Shown: positions 1 through 11,260 of the stretch, piece by piece
Position numbering within the stretch: position 1 is the first letter of the stretch
Layout: every line of letters starts with the position of its first letter
Assembly: GCA_963682175.1 (NCBI GenBank)
Contig: OY821770.1
Span: forward strand, 15,654,501 to 15,718,500
From: Triglochin maritima
Taxonomy: Eukaryota > Streptophyta > Magnoliopsida > Alismatales > Juncaginaceae
Reading direction: 5' to 3'
DNA length: 64,000 nucleotides
Program-made: the position numbers and the translations under genes
The notes under the pieces: model-generated
Database searches by the model: none
Told to the model about the DNA's origin: nothing
What the model saw: the letters and a program-made list of their open reading frames with translations, nothing else

Positions 1-577
1 TTTAAATTACTTAATTTACAAAATTGATCATGAAACTAATTATAATAATTAATCAATTTAACTAACTACTCAACTAATTTAACCAATTATTAACTTAATA
101 ATCAATTTATTTAGCAATTATCACAAATTATAATCAATTTAAATAATAAAAATAATTATTTATTAATAAAAGGGAGGGGCGTCTGCCGGAGATGCCCCTG
201 ACATAGAGGGGGTGTCTGCTAGAGCAACCTCACCCTAGGCGGGGTAGGGGGCGCTCCCGCGGACACCGTACCCCAAAAAAAATTAAAAGAAAAATTAAAC
301 GAGACATTTTACAATATTTGAGTACGCCGAGACGTCCATTGGCTCCTTTCCTGACCTCTGAGACATTTTTTTTGATGAGTATGGGAGTAATATGCAGAGA
401 TAATGGTGTTAGGAGAGTGAAATTAAGAGTTATATAAGTAGAAATGACAAAAAAGCAAAATGGTAATTCGCACAGGCGATTTAAGTAGTTTTCCGACGAT
501 GAATAACAATTTAGTTATATTTTGCATTATTTTTGGATTGTCCAAAGTGTCTTACGAAGTTTTGAAGGAAAAAAAAA
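1..577. other. Intergenic, AT-rich; no gene seen
   Basis: AT-rich sequence with one GC-rich island near 170-275, rich in G and C runs, that looks unlike its surroundings and may be a relic of a transposable element. No convincing open reading frame, RNA gene or repeat end was found. The A-run at about 569-577 directly precedes the inverted-repeat element and may be part of its target duplication. Confidence 0.5.
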
Positions 578-880
578 GATATTTGTTTGGATGCCACTAA
601 GAAACAACGAAATTGAATTTATGCTACCTGATAGTAACTATTTGGCCTAATATCATACAAAAATCATAATATTTATCTTAATGTTATAGAACAATTAAAA
701 TATTTATCTTAACGTCGTTCCGGTAGCAAACCGTTAGTTTTTCTGTTAACGTTTAAGTATATTAATGTTTAACGGAAAATTTGCAGAATCACTCCGAATA
801 AATCCAAGAATCATAAAATTCATTATATGTGTTGTAAAAATTACAAAAAATTACTTAAATTTTTTATCTATACTCTCTCT
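578..880 (+). repeat. Left terminal inverted repeat of the PP5-capturing element
   Basis: This arm pairs with 3727-3997 read in reverse complement. Shared stretches include the outer GATATTTGTTTGGATGC, a middle block with AACAACGAAATTGA, and an inner block with TTTGCAGAATCACT. Divergence between the arms is clearly visible, with many substitutions and small indels, so the element is not recent. Confidence 0.75.
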
Positions 881-1787
881 CAACTAGGGGTGGTAATAGG
901 TATCCAGAACCGGTCAAACCGAACCAGATCCGGTGGTACCGAACTGGGATAAAATGGATATAAATCGGATATGGATTTTAATTTTCAGAACCGACCCGGA
1001 TCCGATTCAGATCCGGTTCTTACCGCTGGAACCGGATCCGTTTAATTATGTTTAAAAAAACCCTAGACCTATACACGTGACTTCCCAGTAGCCGCAAACA
1101 CTCCACTCCCTATTACCACTGAAACCCCATCTTCCGCCGCCGCCTCCACGCCCTCTTCCCCCGCGCGACGATCGCGCCCTCCACTCCCTCTCCCTCTCCC
1201 ACTTCCTCTCCCTCTCACTCTCCGGTTCTCCACGTGGCCCCTCCGGTCTTCTCCACGCGACACACATCTCTGATTTCTTCAAGATCTCAGAAAAGCTTCG
1301 GTTATGAAGGTTTGATTTCTGGTAAAGAACAACTAAAGTTACCCTCCGATTGTTTGGTGCTTTGAGTTTTTTGCAAGGAAATCTTCATTGTTTCCTCTTC
1401 GTTGGATTTACTCAATGATTTACGTGAATATCAATTTGTCTGCAATTTACGTGAATATCATTACTTCTACAACTATGGTCTTTCAACATTCAATGCATTG
1501 GCCAATGCCTTCAATATTTCAGTACTTCGGAGTATAAGCTACTCGTATTTGTTTAGGTTTCTGATTTCCAAGAATCCAAATCATTGGTTCCCATTAGTAA
1601 AATGAAAGTATATTTTTCTATCTATTCCTAGCATATCGTGGCTGTCTGATCTTATATTTTTGTGTGCACCATGCAGTCCATGCTCTCCACTAATCAAAGA
1701 AACATATTCATTGCTCCACTAATCAGACCACTAATCATATTCATTTTTGTTAAAAAGTATTCTACTAGCAAGCATTACCTTCTTTAG

Positions 1788-2640
1788 TTGATGTAACCGT
1801 TCCAGATGGTGATCATTTCACAGTGTGTGGTGACGTACATGGTCAGGTATTGTTTTAGTGACTCACTGGATTTACTCTAAAAATAATACTTTATTTTTTC
1901 ATTTAATCGAGAGAAAAAAATTCCTAATAAATGCTAGTAGGATATCTCTCTGTTTTTTAGAGTCTCGGCCATTTCGTGCTCAAGCTTGAGATGCAACTTT
2001 AGTTTCTGATGTCTTTATTGTTAATACTTTTAAGAAATTGGAGATGCTATGTGCAGTGCAAGTACAATTCTATATGTACTTGTTAAGGTGTTTCTTCTTT
2101 CTCCAATATGATACCACTAAGATCTCAGATCTTGTTATCTTGCAGTTTTATGATCTGTTAAACATTTTTTAGCTAAATGGGCTTCCTTCGGAAGAAAATC
2201 ATTATCTCTTTAAGAACTTTGTGGATAGAGGATCATTATCTCTAGAAGTTATTCTTACTTTACTTGCATTCAAGTGCATGTGTCCGTCAGGTACATGGTT
2301 CCAGTAATTTGTTGTCCTAATTCAAAGTTGCCATCAGTAATTGGTTGTGCAACTTAAGTTTGTGGGATTGAATTGATTTGTCCTCTATCTGGCATTTCAG
2401 CAATTCACCTGTCCAAAGGAAATCATGAAAGCAAAAGTATGAACAAAATCTATGGCTTCGAGGGGGAGGTCAGGTCAAAGCTAAGTGAAATTTTTGTGGA
2501 GCTCTTTGCTGAGGTTTTCTGCTGTGTACCGTTGGCTCATGTCATCAATGAAAAGATTTTCGTAGTTCATGGTGTTCTCTTTAGCATTGATGGCGTTAAG
2601 CTTTCAGATATTAGTGGAATTGATCGGTTTTGTGCAGTTG
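1788..2640 (+). pseudogene. Captured fragment of serine/threonine protein phosphatase 5
   Basis: Three exon-like blocks match the catalytic core of plant PP5-type phosphatases. Block 1 (1788-1846) encodes a peptide ending in the metal-binding GDVHGQ motif and is followed by a GT donor. Block 2 (2146-2290) has AG/GT borders, an in-frame TAG near its start, and the usual GDFVDRG altered to KNFVDRG, which removes a metal ligand. Block 3 (2401-about 2636) contains GNHES and the run that normally follows it (KIYGFEGEV). Reading then departs from the family after DRFC. The N-terminal TPR domain and the C-terminal third of the phosphatase are absent. Because introns are kept, capture was at the DNA level. 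The copy cannot encode an active phosphatase. Recognition is from motif memory; a search would confirm PP5 over other PPP members. Confidence 0.8.
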
Positions 2641-2864
2641 AGTGGGGAAATCCCAGTCAATTTGGTTGTAATAAACAGTTGCTATGGAGTATTCTTTGAG
2701 TATTATTTGGATGGTTTAGAGTTGAACAGTTGCTGTCTTGGAGATGAAATATAAATGTAAATTTAGGGGGGGGGGATAATTTTTGCATACCGGATCCAGT
2801 TCTTGATATTCAAGATGGAACCGATCCGGATTTGGATCTAATTGTGGATCTCAATTTACAATAT

Positions 2865-3204
2865 GGTTAATTACAGTTTGTCCCCTTGAACTATGCATTG
2901 GTATTATTTTGTCCTCCTGAACTTTTAAAGTTAACAGTTACCACTCAATCCGATCCCAATTTCAATCATATCTGACTTCCGTTTCGATCCAAACTTTCAC
3001 GTAAATATAAGTTAGGAGTGTATTAGGGATACAACAAAAAAATTAGAAAAAAAACGTCAAATGTGGGTTAAATAATGAGTTTTTGAAGTTCAGGTGGGAA
3101 AGTTTTACAAAATTAAAGTTCAAGAGAGGTAACTGTTAACTTTGAAAGTTCAGTGGGCAAAGTGATACCAATACATAGTTTAGGAAAGCAAACTGTAATT
3201 AACC
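2865..3204. mobile_element. MITE, 340 bp, with 11-bp target duplication
   Basis: The ends are perfect 12-bp inverted repeats (GGTTAATTACAG and its complement), and inverted similarity continues inward through most of the element. It is flanked by identical ATTTACAATAT at 2854-2864 and 3205-3215. A TSD of 9-11 bp fits the Mutator superfamily. No coding capacity. A related element lies at 34790-35230. Confidence 0.85.
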
Positions 3205-3224
3205 ATTTACAATATGGATCCCGT

Positions 3225-3740
3225 TCTGTTCTGAATCTACTTTCATCTTTCATCTCTATCTTTCATCTTTCATTATTTTTTTCTCTCACTAAACTTAATG
3301 GTTCGGTTACTACACTAATGAAATTCGATAAATTAATAATTTAAAAATACAAAATAATTAATTATTTTTTATGAAAAATACGTTTTCTAATAATATTTAT
3401 TTTCATATATATTATTTTTTCGAAAAACAAATTTATTTTTCATAAACAATATTCTTGTAAAAAAATTATTTATCTTATTTCAAATTCATGGTTTTTTAAT
3501 ATTTTAGTAAAGAATCTGATAATTGATAAAAGAATTTTAAACAAAAAAATAAATATTTTTGGAAAAAATATAAATAAATAAATATTTATTAGAAAAAAAT
3601 CGATTTTTAATAAAAAATAATTAATTATTTGTATTTTTAAAATATAAAAATTTATTGAATTTCATTAGTTTAGTAACCGAGCCATTAAGTTTAGTGAGGA
3701 AAAAAAAGATGAAAGATAAAGATGAGAGAAAGTATAGATA
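3225..3740. repeat. Foldback segment inside the right arm
   Basis: The T-rich block at about 3234-3400 is repeated in reverse complement at about 3580-3735. Shared landmarks are a CTTTCATC-rich run and TTAATGGTTCGGTTACTA with its counterpart near 3675. The two halves can form a hairpin of roughly 500 bp. The right half joins the right TIR, so the segment may be a duplicated and inverted subterminal region and not a separate element. Confidence 0.6.
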
Positions 3741-3997
3741 ATTTTTTTAGTAATTTTTACAAAAAATATAATGAATTTTATGAATTTTGGGTTTATTCAA
3801 AGTGATTCTGCAAAATTTCCGTTAAATATTAATATACTTAACGAATTAACGGAAAAGTTAACGATTCGGAATGTATTTTGATTGTTTTATAACATTAAGA
3901 TAAATATTTTGATTTTCTATGATATTAGGCTAAATAATTATTATCACGTGGTATAAAGTCAATTTCGTTGTTTCTAAGTAGCATCCAAACAAATATC
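3727..3997 (-). repeat. Right terminal inverted repeat of the PP5-capturing element
   Basis: Reverse-complement partner of 578-880. The outer end reads CCAAACAAATATC on the plus strand and is followed by an A-run at 3999-4005. Confidence 0.75.
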
Positions 3998-5830
3998 CAA
4001 AAAAACATTTATAAAGAACATGATATTGCCCGGAAACCATGGTTTCCCACGATAACCAAACGGAACCTAAGATTTACAAATATCACACCAAACGCAACCT
4101 TTAATTGTTTTGGTAATTAATTTCACGACGACTCCTTAGAAAACTAAAAGAACCATATTATTTACTTGATTTTACAATCACATGTTTGTATATATTCTCA
4201 ACAAGCTAAGGAACCACTTCATAACGACACTATAATACAACATAAAATAAAGCGAGTAAATTCTTTGGTTGTGTCACTTGTGTGTGCCTTGTGTTTGTTT
4301 CAACTATATAACAGTTCCCAATCAACCACCTCAATGTTGGACAGATTTTTCGGGGCTGAAGTTTCATTTATGGTCCTCAAATGAACTTTATTGTCACTAA
4401 TCCTTTGAAATTTCAAATATTATTTCACCAAATATTAATCTCAATTATTTTTTTCGCTTATACCATCTTCTCACAACATTAATATGAGTTGACATGTAAT
4501 GGCGAAAATCACAATTATAATTATAATTATAGTTGTCTCATAATTATAATTACAATTATAATTATAATTTTTTTCTCATAAAAAATTCACATATAATTAG
4601 AATTTCATTAACAACGGAGAAAAAGATATGTGAGTAATAAAACAAGAAACCGTGTAACTCGGTTTAAAATTTTCTATTTTCACTCAAATAAAAAATAATA
4701 TTTCTTTGCTTCTCTTCTATAAAAAATGAACATGTTAAACCAGATATGGTCCACAAACTCCAATGTTACCTCAATTTACTTCTGTGTCAGTTTCCATCAA
4801 ATGTCCTGAGTAAAGTCTCTTGTCAAAAATATAAATAGGGAAACGTATATAGATTAACATCTCAAGTTCAATCCAAATAAAGTCAACAAACAAATCCATC
4901 AGGTTAAAACAACAAAAGCAAACAAAGTAGGAACATAAAACACCTCGATCGAGCCATCGTTATCGGACCTCTCAAAGAAATTATGACATCCACGTACCAA
5001 TGCGATGAGTGCACACACCTTCTCACAGGATATAATGGTCACAACGTCAAGAGAAATGATGGTTACGATAGGACAAATAAGTGTCTTGCCAAATTGAGAA
5101 TGTGGTGTTTTATAACCGTCGGAATAAAAAAAAAATTCTTTTTAAATCATTTTTTGTCAAAAACAATATAAGATAAGTCTCTAAATAATTGAATGCACAC
5201 TAGAAATTGAACATCCCACCAAGACGGGCGTGTGTGCGCTCATGTGTATTAGTGTGTGTCATCCTCTCTCTACTCCTGATTGGCGTATGGAAAGTTTAGA
5301 TATATAATTTTTTCTTCACTTCTCAAAATCCCTAACATAGGACTAAAAATGGGGAAATCTCATGTACAACTCAACATTAAATTTCTAATTGAATATTACA
5401 TGTCTAACTCAATATTCAATAGTCCGCCGAGATCGTATAGTGCCACTATTATTCTTTCCGGTATCAACATTAGCAACTCCTAGAAATATCTTTATTAGCG
5501 AAGTCCAAATGAATTAGGAGCAACGACAGTACTTCACTGAAGACCGATAACGACCTCACCAATTTCGTGTATCTAATCCATCCAAAGTCCAAGCAAAACG
5601 ACAAGTAAGACCGTGAGACATATCATTGAAATTCAGTACTTGGACAGCAACGGTCCAGTTTTAAATTAATCAATTCCACCGACTGTTCGTTTTACCTTCC
5701 GATGGGACGAGTGGACTCTTACCTTCTTCTTTTTTTTTGCAAAGTTTGATTCTCGATTTTAAACCCGCGTTTCAGAATTTACAGAATAGAGGTTTCATCC
5801 CTCAGAAGCGAGGAAGTAGAAAAAACATGA
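3998..5830. other. Intergenic; no gene seen
   Basis: AT-rich DNA with a (TTATAA)-type simple-sequence stretch at about 4515-4572 that can fold on itself. Short open frames in this stretch have no recognisable motifs or start context and look random. The right end (about 5700-5830) may be the downstream flank of the cyclophilin gene. Confidence 0.5.
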
Positions 5831-5861
5831 GAGCTAAAACCGGTAGCAGATAACATCATTT

Positions 5862-5867
5862 TTATTC
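5862..5867 (-). terminator. Possible AATAAA polyadenylation signal of the cyclophilin gene
   Basis: TTTATT on the plus strand reads AATAAA on the minus strand, about 366 bases downstream of the cyclophilin stop codon. This is a plausible 3' UTR length for a plant gene. Plant signals are loose, so the assignment is tentative. Confidence 0.35.
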
Positions 5868-6232
5868 TTTCTGGCACGTTTTAGGTGTGCCTTGTAAAAG
5901 AAACAAGAAATTGAACAAGAATATCACAGAGCATCATCCAAAAATCATATCCATTTTTCCAACTACAATACATCTTATCCATTAAAGATCGGTAACTATA
6001 ACCATCAAATCTGTAAGACTAAAATTATCAGCGCATTTCTAGCGTTTTCGATGATTAAAATCCCAAACCATAACATAAGCGGCAGATCACATTATTCAAA
6101 CAAACACCACACATCATCCTTCCCAACACACCACCACATCCAACTCCCACACAACCACAACACCACCAACCTTCAAACCCCAAACAGAAACAACAAACGT
6201 AAACGCAAACGAAGCCATAACAAACTCCAAAT

Positions 6233-6751
6233 CTAGAGCTGACCACAGTCAGCGATAACAACCTTCTTCGAGGTCGTCCCGCTCGACGACCCCACCTTCT
6301 CGATCGCCTTCACCACGTCCATCCCCTCCACCACCTGCCCGAACACCACGTGCTTCCCATCGAGCCAGGTCGTCTTCGAAGTGCAGATGAAGAACTGCGA
6401 TCCGTTCGTCCCGGGACCGGCGTTCGCCATGGACAGGATCCCCGGTCCGGTGTGCTTCTTCACGAAGTTCTCATCGGCGAACTTCGATCCGTAGATCGAC
6501 TCCCCTCCGGTGCCGTTCCCGGCGGTGAAGTCGCCGCCCTGGCACATGAAGTCGGTGATCACGCGGTGGAACGCCGACCCTTTGTAGTGGAGCGGCTTTC
6601 CGGACTTGCCGACGCCCTTCTCGCCGGTGCAGAGAGCACGAAAGTTCTCCGCGGTTTTCGGAACCACGTCGGCAAAGAGCTCCATCACGATCCGGCCCGC
6701 CGGAGTGCCGCCGACCGTCATGTCGAAGAAGACGCGGGGGTTGGATGCCAT
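6233..6751 (-). CDS. Cytosolic cyclophilin A-type peptidyl-prolyl cis-trans isomerase, 172 aa
   Basis: Complete single-exon frame with no signal peptide, so the product should be cytosolic or nuclear; it catalyses cis-trans isomerisation of Xaa-Pro bonds and would bind cyclosporin A. Family landmarks are present in order: FHRVI with the catalytic Arg63, QGGDF at 71-75, [14 protein letters not shown] at 108-121, and [10 protein letters not shown] at 129-138 with the ligand-binding Trp129 and His134. The loop near residues 45-54 carries the short insertion typical of plant cytosolic cyclophilins. Length and lack of introns match the plant CYP18/CYP19 class. The start is fixed by the family N-terminus (NPRVFFD) and by a TATA-like box about 70 bases upstream. 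High GC in third positions contrasts with the AT-rich surroundings. Paralogues are numerous in plants, so no specific symbol is given. Confidence 0.97.
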   Translation of the reverse strand: MASNPRVFFDMTVGGTPAGRIVMELFADVVPKTAENFRALCTGEKGVGKSGKPLHYKGSAFHRVITDFMCQGGDFTAGNGTGGESIYGSKFADENFVKKHTGPGILSMANAGPGTNGSQFFICTSKTTWLDGKHVVFGQVVEGMDVVKAIEKVGSSSGTTSKKVVIADCGQL

Positions 6752-6821
6752 TTCTAGGGTTTTTAGGGTTCCGGCGAGGTTTAGGATGCGTGGATGGTTT
6801 CGACCGGTGGGAATGATGGGC

Positions 6822-6877
6822 GTTTTATAGGGTGGAGTAAAGGTGGATCTCGATGGGCCGTTGGATCTGACACGTGG
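6822..6877 (-). promoter_or_regulatory. Cyclophilin promoter: TATA box, site II and G-box/ABRE motifs
   Basis: On the minus strand a CTATAAAAC box lies at 6822-6830, 71 bases before the start codon. Upstream are a GGCCCA element (TGGGCC on plus, 6854-6859; TCP/site II type, common in housekeeping genes) and an ACACGTGG G-box/ABRE core (plus strand 6870-6877). Cyclophilins are often stress-responsive, which fits, but binding is only inferred. Confidence 0.6.
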
Positions 6878-6899
6878 AAGGTGGATGGATGGTGGGTTT

Positions 6900-9146
6900 A
6901 GTGAGAGTTGTTTGATTAACCGTGGTTAAGTTTGATGGGGATGTGTGACGCGATTGGCGTTTCGGATGTGCTTCACGATGGATCCGCTGCCACGAGAGTT
7001 GATATTTTTCGTTTTACGATTTGTTTTGGGTCTAACACTTAGCAGGTTTTTTAATAAATTACGCTTCGTCTCCGCCACGAATTAGATTCCTACATTTATT
7101 TTTTGAAAAGAAAATATATCTAAATGTCATGTAAGGTTTCGATTTGTTGACTATTACAGAGCGTCTCCTCCGTTGGTTCTTTTGTTAGTTTAGTTTACGT
7201 TGTGGAAGGTTCAACTGGGAGAGCTTTCTGTTATCTGTCCTAAGGTTAGGGGGAGTTTACAAATTTTCATGTTCAAAGGAGAAATTTAATTTGAGTCCGT
7301 AATTAGGGATTAAAATGTAATCTATCCTATTTATTGTACATCTTCATATACTCCAAACCCAAACTTAAAAAAACAAAGATTATAATTCGAATTTCACATA
7401 ATTATCATTCCAAAAGGGAACTGATACACGGAACAGTTCCATCAAATAATAAAGCTTTTTTATATATGCAAAATAAGATTTAGAAAAGAAAGAACTAAAC
7501 CTCACAGTGGACATAAGTACATAACACGCCTATCCTTCTGCATGGACAGCATCAAATACGTCCAAACCTTTTGTGGGCCCACCACCTGGTGAATAACTTT
7601 CGAGAGTTTCTTGACCAAATTGATGTAGGGCCATTTAAATGTGCCTGGCTATGGAAATTAATAAAGATGTTATTGTGGTTGGCCTTTAGGGTTTAGACAC
7701 TGAATTTTGTTTGTTATAATTTCCATCAGAATTTAACCTGGAATGGGTCACGGATCCTAAAAAGTCGTGATTAATCTAATGTTTTTATTTAATCTACTTA
7801 ACTCCATCTTTTTTTTGAATCGCAAACATCATAAACAGTGCAAATGAGAATGCTTGATTGGATTTTTGGTCTTCACTATCAAGACAAATTTATTTCCCAA
7901 ATGAGATTGCTATTGGTACTATTAATCTATTGTTAAATTTATGATATGATTAATATTAGAAAATAACATTTGTCAAATTAAATGAGTTGTGAGTCAGTAA
8001 ATATAGTTTTCAACTTTAATAGTTTTTCATGACTTTGCATGTAATTTATAATAAAATTATTTTTCTGATCCAATGATCGCAATTGGTTCTTAAAACAAAG
8101 GGGAAGAAAAGAAACGACTTTAGATACTATCATACATACAAATAGATGATTGCGGTATATTAATCTAATGGTAATTGGTAAACCTGGCTTCCTCTTAAGT
8201 TTAGATTGTGAGTTCAAAAATTGTTTACCAGCAAACAAGTTAAGGTATTCACTGTGTTCTGCTAATTTCTTCTAAACAAATTTATATTAATTTATTTGAC
8301 ATAATATTTGCATTTGCACCAAACTAGGCAATTCAAAGAAAACCTGCAATGGTGTGATCAAAACTTGCCTACCCGTGTTTATATATCAATCGGCCTTTAA
8401 TGTGCTGCTTTGAACAACGTCGCTTAAGTTAGTCAAATTTATGTATGAAATGAATCAGCACTTTTACTTGGATTTTCCCCGCAAATGCATTACCTGATCC
8501 GACTGTTGAATGCATTCAACGATGATAGACTTTTAATGCGTGGGCCTTCATGAAACGGTCAGGTAGAAGTTTCCTTCCAAAATTAGAGTCCTGTCCAATC
8601 TAGCAAGAATCATTTCAAATTTTGAAATCGGGACTTATCCATGGAAGTGGGAGGACCACTAACTTTTATATTGACGTGACATCACACATTTCAATTATTT
8701 GGCCGTGCCCATCCCTTCTTGATATTCGGAGAGATCTTTTGTTCGGCTCAAATTGAATAATAACCAGAACCAAATCGAAACATGAATTGGCAAATACGTT
8801 GTGATAGAGGCTAGCCAGCGTAGATGCATCTATCATGAAGGTGATTTTGGTAAATGCCATTTGGTTGATATTTATTTATGGGAAAGCATCAACCGGCGAC
8901 GTTTAGCAAGTGCCAGAATTAATCAGCGGTGCTTTCTCAACAAAAAAAAAATTAATCAGCGGTTAGAACAAAAATTAGAAGTCATCGTTGTCAATTGTCG
9001 ATATGATAATGACACTTGTGTTGTTTTGGCTCCTAAACGTGTAGGCACAAAGGTTCGCATGGAATGTGATTCTAAGAATATATGATTTCAAAAAATCTTT
9101 CCTTTGGCAGCAACTTGTGTTTGAAATAAATGAAAAAAAGAAAAGA
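6900..9146. other. Intergenic; no gene seen
   Basis: AT-rich DNA without a recognisable gene. The longest frames (7978-8238 minus, 8801-9085 plus) lack known motifs and codon regularity. A small direct repeat (ATTAATCAGCGGT) occurs twice near 8917 and 8951. Confidence 0.45.
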
Positions 9147-9148
9147 TA

Positions 9149-10195
9149 TTTACACTGATTCACTCGAAAAACATCGAAATTACGGAAATACACCTCAAAA
9201 TTTTGAATTTACAGTGGTGCACTCGAAAAACTTATAAAATTACAATAGTACACCCGTAACTGACGTCGTTAGCCTCCGTCACATTTAAGTTGGACGGCCG
9301 TCTGATTACACTTTTTTAATTAAACTCGACCCGTTTTATTACCCCAAATCCAATTTCATCCACCTCCCACTTCCATCACCCCAACCTCCCACTTCCATCG
9401 CTCCCGAATCCTCAATCCACCTCCCACTTACATCGCCCCAAACCCCAACCTCTCACTTCCATTCATCTCCCACTTCCACCTCCCACGTGTCCATTAATGA
9501 TTGCAATGGTGCATGTTTGGGATTGAGTTTTGTGCTTCCGTGCCGATCAAATGTTTAGAAATTGGCAACCTACCCATAGTTCTGTGAAAAATTGGACGTG
9601 TACCTATCAAATAAACTTGTAATTGGCCAAAATTCTCAAGTTTGTTTTGATTTAAGATTGTCTACAATTTGTCTCAATTTTCAATAGGTACACGTCCAAT
9701 TTTTTGAGTGGGGGATTGATGAGGGATTCGGGAGCGATGAAAGTGGGAGGTTGGGGTTTGGGGTGATGGAAGTGGGAGGTTGGATGGAATTGGATTTGGA
9801 TTTGGGGTAATTAAACAGGTCGAGTTAATTAAAAGGTGTAATCAAACGTCTGTCGAATTTAAATTGGATGAAGGGTAGCAACGTTAGTTACAGGTGCATC
9901 ATTGTAATTTCATAAGTTTTTCGAGTGTACCACTGTAAATTCAAACTTTTGGGGTGCATCCTCGTAATTTCGATGTTTTCCGAGTGCACTACTGTAAATA
10001 TTCATTTAATTAAAGAGTAATTAAAGAGTGTAATCAAACATCCGTCAAACTTAAATGTGACGGAGGCTAACGACGTCAATTACGGGTGCACCATTATAAT
10101 TTCATAAGTTTTTCAAGTGCACCACTGTAAATTCAAACTTTTAGGGTGTATTTCCATAATTCGATGTTTTCCGAGTGCACCAGTGCAAATAGATC
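9149..10195. repeat. Foldback element with one left arm and two right arms
   Basis: The left arm (about 9149-9380) starts ATTTACACTG and runs through phrases such as CACTCGAAAAAC. The same text appears in reverse complement at about 9800-10000, and part of it again at about 10010-10195. The centre holds CCTCCCACTTCCATC-type minisatellite repeats, also mirrored (about 9358-9480 against 9700-9780), and a smaller inverted pair, TTGGACGTGTACCTAT at 9585 with its complement near 9687. No transposase. It looks like a large foldback or MITE-like element with a partial duplication of its right end. No clear target duplication was found. Confidence 0.75.
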
Positions 10196-10736
10196 ATCCA
10201 TTAATTTTATAATCCATTGGCTTAAGTTTGCAATAGATTTATCAAGCGTGGTGCGTGGTTTAAATATGACTTCGTAAATCGCAGTCAACTGCTTGAGTTT
10301 TTTGCAAAATAGAAAAAGTGCTTGGTATTATTATTATTATTATTATTGTATAACAAGGGGTTCATTATAAATTTATAATCAAACGTTGTCTGGATATTAA
10401 TATTCAAACAAGAGAAACTCCATTTTTTTCTTCATTTTTTTCTTTTTTCTTCATTTATCTCCTATCCGAAAAATTATTAGGTGTGACGGTAGCACCATAT
10501 AATCTATGCTACCTCCACTCAAATCTTGTCACATGGCACTAGTTGATATTAGCAAAAAAAACTAATATTTTCTTATTCCTGGTTTACAAGGAATTACATA
10601 ACACCAACTCAGGGTGCGTTTGGTTAGAGCATCATTAACAACGTCTGGGTAGTTTCCGGACGTCCTGGTTTATCTCTCAACCACGTCAGCTTCTCTCCCC
10701 GCCACGTCAGCACAAACCAACCCCCCTACAAAATCC
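10196..10736. other. Intergenic, with a possible Tourist-like end
   Basis: No gene seen. Contains the ATT microsatellite below. Near 10624-10640 the text TTAGAGCATCATTAAC resembles the TTAGAGCACCCTTAAC end of the neighbouring Harbinger element, so a second, smaller Tourist-type MITE end may be present. Confidence 0.4.
10326..10348. repeat. (ATT)n microsatellite
   Basis: About seven to eight uninterrupted ATT units in otherwise unremarkable intergenic DNA. Confidence 0.9.
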
Positions 10737-11043
10737 TTAGAGCACCCTTAACGGGTGCTCTTTGCCCGGGCGCCCTCCCGGGCGCCCAGGCAGCCCTCCT
10801 TAATGGGAATCTGCCCTGGGCGCCCGGGCGAGGGGCCACGTGCCCCCCCCATTCGTCCGTTTTTTTTGTTTTTTTGTTTTTGTTTTAAAAATAAAGATTA
10901 TTTATATATAATTAGGATAATGTATTAATTAGGTAAATAAAATTTAATTAATTATGTATTTCAAAGAAAATGAAAAAATATTTTATAATTAATTAACAAT
11001 TTTTTGATTTACTTAAAAATAAAAAAATAAAAAACAAATTAAA

Positions 11044-11259
11044 CCTCGATCCAATCGTCTCGTCTTTAGTAAATCACGTGCGTACTGTAGGTCCTCGATG
11101 TTTGAGAAGTCCAAGCCTCGATCCAATCGTCTCGTCTTTAGTGAATCACGCGCGTACTGTAGGTCCTCGATGCTTGAGAAGTTCAAGCCTCGATCCAATC
11201 GTCTCGTCTTTAGTGAATCACACGCGTACTGTAGGTCCTCGATGCTTGAGAAGTCCAAG
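11044..11259 (+). repeat. Three 72-bp tandem repeats upstream of the transposase
   Basis: Units begin with CCTCGATCCAATCG at 11044, 11116 and 11188 and are almost identical. A fourth partial unit begins at 13337, just beyond the solo LTR, so the original array had at least four units lying directly before the TATA box. Each unit contains CGTACTGTAGGT. They may be promoter or transposase-binding repeats; that role is inferred. Confidence 0.9.
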
Positions 11260-11260
11260 A

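Larger units (their letters stand above)
578..3997. mobile_element. Pack-MULE-like TIR transposon carrying host gene fragments
   Basis: The two ends are long inverted repeats: about 300 bp at 578-880 matches the reverse complement of about 3727-3997, starting GATATTTGTTTGG on both sides. Both outer flanks are A-runs of 7-9 bases, which could be the target duplication but are low complexity. Between the arms lie three exons of a protein phosphatase 5-like gene and no transposase, which is the layout of a non-autonomous Mutator-like element that has captured host DNA. Assignment to Mutator rests on the long TIRs and the captured gene; the superfamily is inferred, not proven. A 340-bp MITE and a foldback segment lie within the right half. 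Confidence 0.7.

Noticed and set aside
2373..2699. A working small phosphatase gene from the 108-codon frame
   Set aside because: The frame begins in an intron and covers only one exon of PP5. Upstream exons have a stop and lost metal ligands, and the C-terminal part is missing.
6350..6757. Plus-strand frame opposite the cyclophilin gene
   Set aside because: It is an antisense shadow of a GC-rich coding exon. The minus strand has full family motifs.
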